A stretch of 64,000 bases of DNA. It comes from Takashimella koratensis (taxonomy: Eukaryota; Basidiomycota; Tremellomycetes; Trichosporonales; Tetragoniomycetaceae). The notes beneath the pieces are model-generated. The model saw only the letters and a program-made list of their open reading frames with translations. It did no database searches and was not told the DNA's origin. Position 1 is the stretch's first letter. Every line of letters begins with the position of its first letter. The stretch spans positions 1,111,486-1,175,485 of the forward strand of contig BCKT01000001.1 of the NCBI GenBank assembly GCA_003116875.1. Direction: 5' to 3'. Both the position numbers and the translations under genes were made by a program. Shown here one piece after another: positions 63,235 to 64,000 of this stretch.

Positions 63235-64000
63235 CTACTCCACTGGGTGTTGGTGGAAGCAGTTTGAGCAAGTCCCCTTGGGCTTGAACACGTTTTGGGT
63301 AAAGTCTTGACACCCACAAGAGCACTCTCCAGCTGCTGCCTTCCCCCCTGCTGAGGCGATATGCATCTCCCCCAATCCTGAGCTCAGCGTCCTCGGCAAT
63401 GATGGCGACGCTCCACCCGATTCCTGCCTGAGCGACCCGATACTTCCCGATCCCAAGGGCTCGCCTTCCTCGTCGGACCCGCCGAACGGCGAGACCTCAG
63501 GCGACGACTCCAGTGGTGTCCCCGACGAAGTCCTCGATAGCGTAGACGCCCTTGCCCGCCCGAAACTCGTGCTTGGCGGGGAGAGGTACGCCGAAGTCAC
63601 TGTCTCGAGGTTATTGGACGACGCGGATCGGCGTGAAGGCGGGGGAGGCGGGGCCGGCTTCTTGATTGACGAAGCACGGGACCGGTTCGCGCTTGTAGGG
63701 AAGGAAGAGGCAGTGGGTGTGGTCACGGTAGGAGGTGCGGAACCGTTACGATCACCGTCAGAGTAGTCGTACGATTCGATCTCGGAATCGTCATCGAGTC
63801 GGATTTCGTTGGTCGTCGGGGTGTACCTCGACCCAACGGCTGGCGATCCACCAGCGGGAGGAGGAAGGGTTCGACGTGCGCCCCCACCTACACCGGCCCC
63901 TCCAGCAGGCGGCGGGAGCGTTCTCGGTCGTTGCGTCCCTGGCAGAGGCGGCGGCACCGCGCCTCCCGAACCCACAGGGCTCGCGACGTACTCTGCCGTA
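63235..64000 (-). CDS. C-terminal part of a Pro/Ser-rich protein with Cys-His tail
   Basis: The minus-strand frame is open from the window end to TAG at 63235 and gives about 255 residues; the start lies outside. The visible part begins TAEYVASPVGSGG, is rich in Pro, Ser and Gly with poly-Pro tracts (KPAPPPPPSRR, possible SH3 or profilin ligands), and has an acidic DDDSEIESYDYSDGD patch. The last 30 residues contain CSCGCQDF...KGTCSNCFHQH, five Cys and two His spaced like a small metal-binding knuckle. I do not recognise the family. Codon use and lack of stops over 760 nt support a real exon. Confidence 0.65.
   Translation of the reverse strand, partial: TAEYVASPVGSGGAVPPPLPGTQRPRTLPPPAGGAGVGGGARRTLPPPAGGSPAVGSRYTPTTNEIRLDDDSEIESYDYSDGDRNGSAPPTVTTPTASSFPTSANRSRASSIKKPAPPPPPSRRSASSNNLETVTSAYLSPPSTSFGRARASTLSRTSSGTPLESSPEVSPFGGSDEEGEPLGSGSIGSLRQESGGASPSLPRTLSSGLGEMHIASAGGKAAAGECSCGCQDFTQNVFKPKGTCSNCFHQHPVE

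Overview
The window is nuclear DNA of a fungus, almost certainly a basidiomycete. Genes lie close together on both strands and carry many short introns of about 50-150 nt, with GT-AG ends and CTGAC/CTAAC-like branch sites. The proteins include fungal families such as the Cch1 calcium channel, Rnc1-type triple-KH and Fab1. A tremellomycete-like or related yeast is plausible, but the exact lineage cannot be fixed from sequence alone. I saw no mobile element, CRISPR array, tRNA, rRNA or bacterial-type operon.

Layout, left to right: a single-pass membrane protein with an Ala-rich stalk (107-1430, +); an 11-exon gene that I read as a Zip2/SHOC1-type inactive XPF homologue of meiosis (1859-5328, -); an RWD+DUF1115 protein (5663-6569, -) divergent from the v-SNARE SEC22 (6799-7992, +); a tail-anchored acyl-CoA-binding protein of ACBD5/Atg37 type with two GC-AG introns (8291-9977, -); RPA190, the RNA polymerase I largest subunit (10535-16250, +); GFA1 (16883-19508, -) divergent from FAB1/PIKfyve (21145-29512, +); CCH1 (29962-37840, -).

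A 645-base gap follows, which cuts the 3' end of the first of two tandem NAD(P)-binding NmrA-like paralogues (38610-39407 and 40240-41163, both -). The second paralogue is broken by an exact 11-bp tandem duplication. Next come a triple-KH RNA-binding protein (43018-44320, -) divergent from the ubiquitin-S27a fusion (45570-46272, +), a TMEM135-like membrane protein (46639-49929, -), a Cid1/Trf-type nucleotidyltransferase (50607-53554, -), RAD54 (54159-57420, -) divergent from RPC40/AC40 (57690-59380, +), a URI/Bud27 prefoldin-like protein (59683-62701, -), and the C-terminal part of a Pro/Ser-rich protein with a Cys/His tail (63235 to beyond 64000, -).

Most genes are housekeeping. Themes that recur by chance or synteny are RNA polymerase biogenesis (RPA190, RPC40, URI), recombination (RAD54, Zip2-like), membrane lipid and traffic control (FAB1, SEC22, ACBD5, TMEM135) and chitin precursor synthesis (GFA1). 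Exon coordinates were worked out by hand. For most genes the coding phase was checked across every intron; CCH1, TMEM135-like and RAD54 were checked only in part. No obvious new defence or mobile system was found. The most noteworthy observations are the Zip2/SHOC1 candidate, consecutive GC-AG introns, micro-exons (7, 10, 11, 18 and 22 nt) and the frameshifting duplication.
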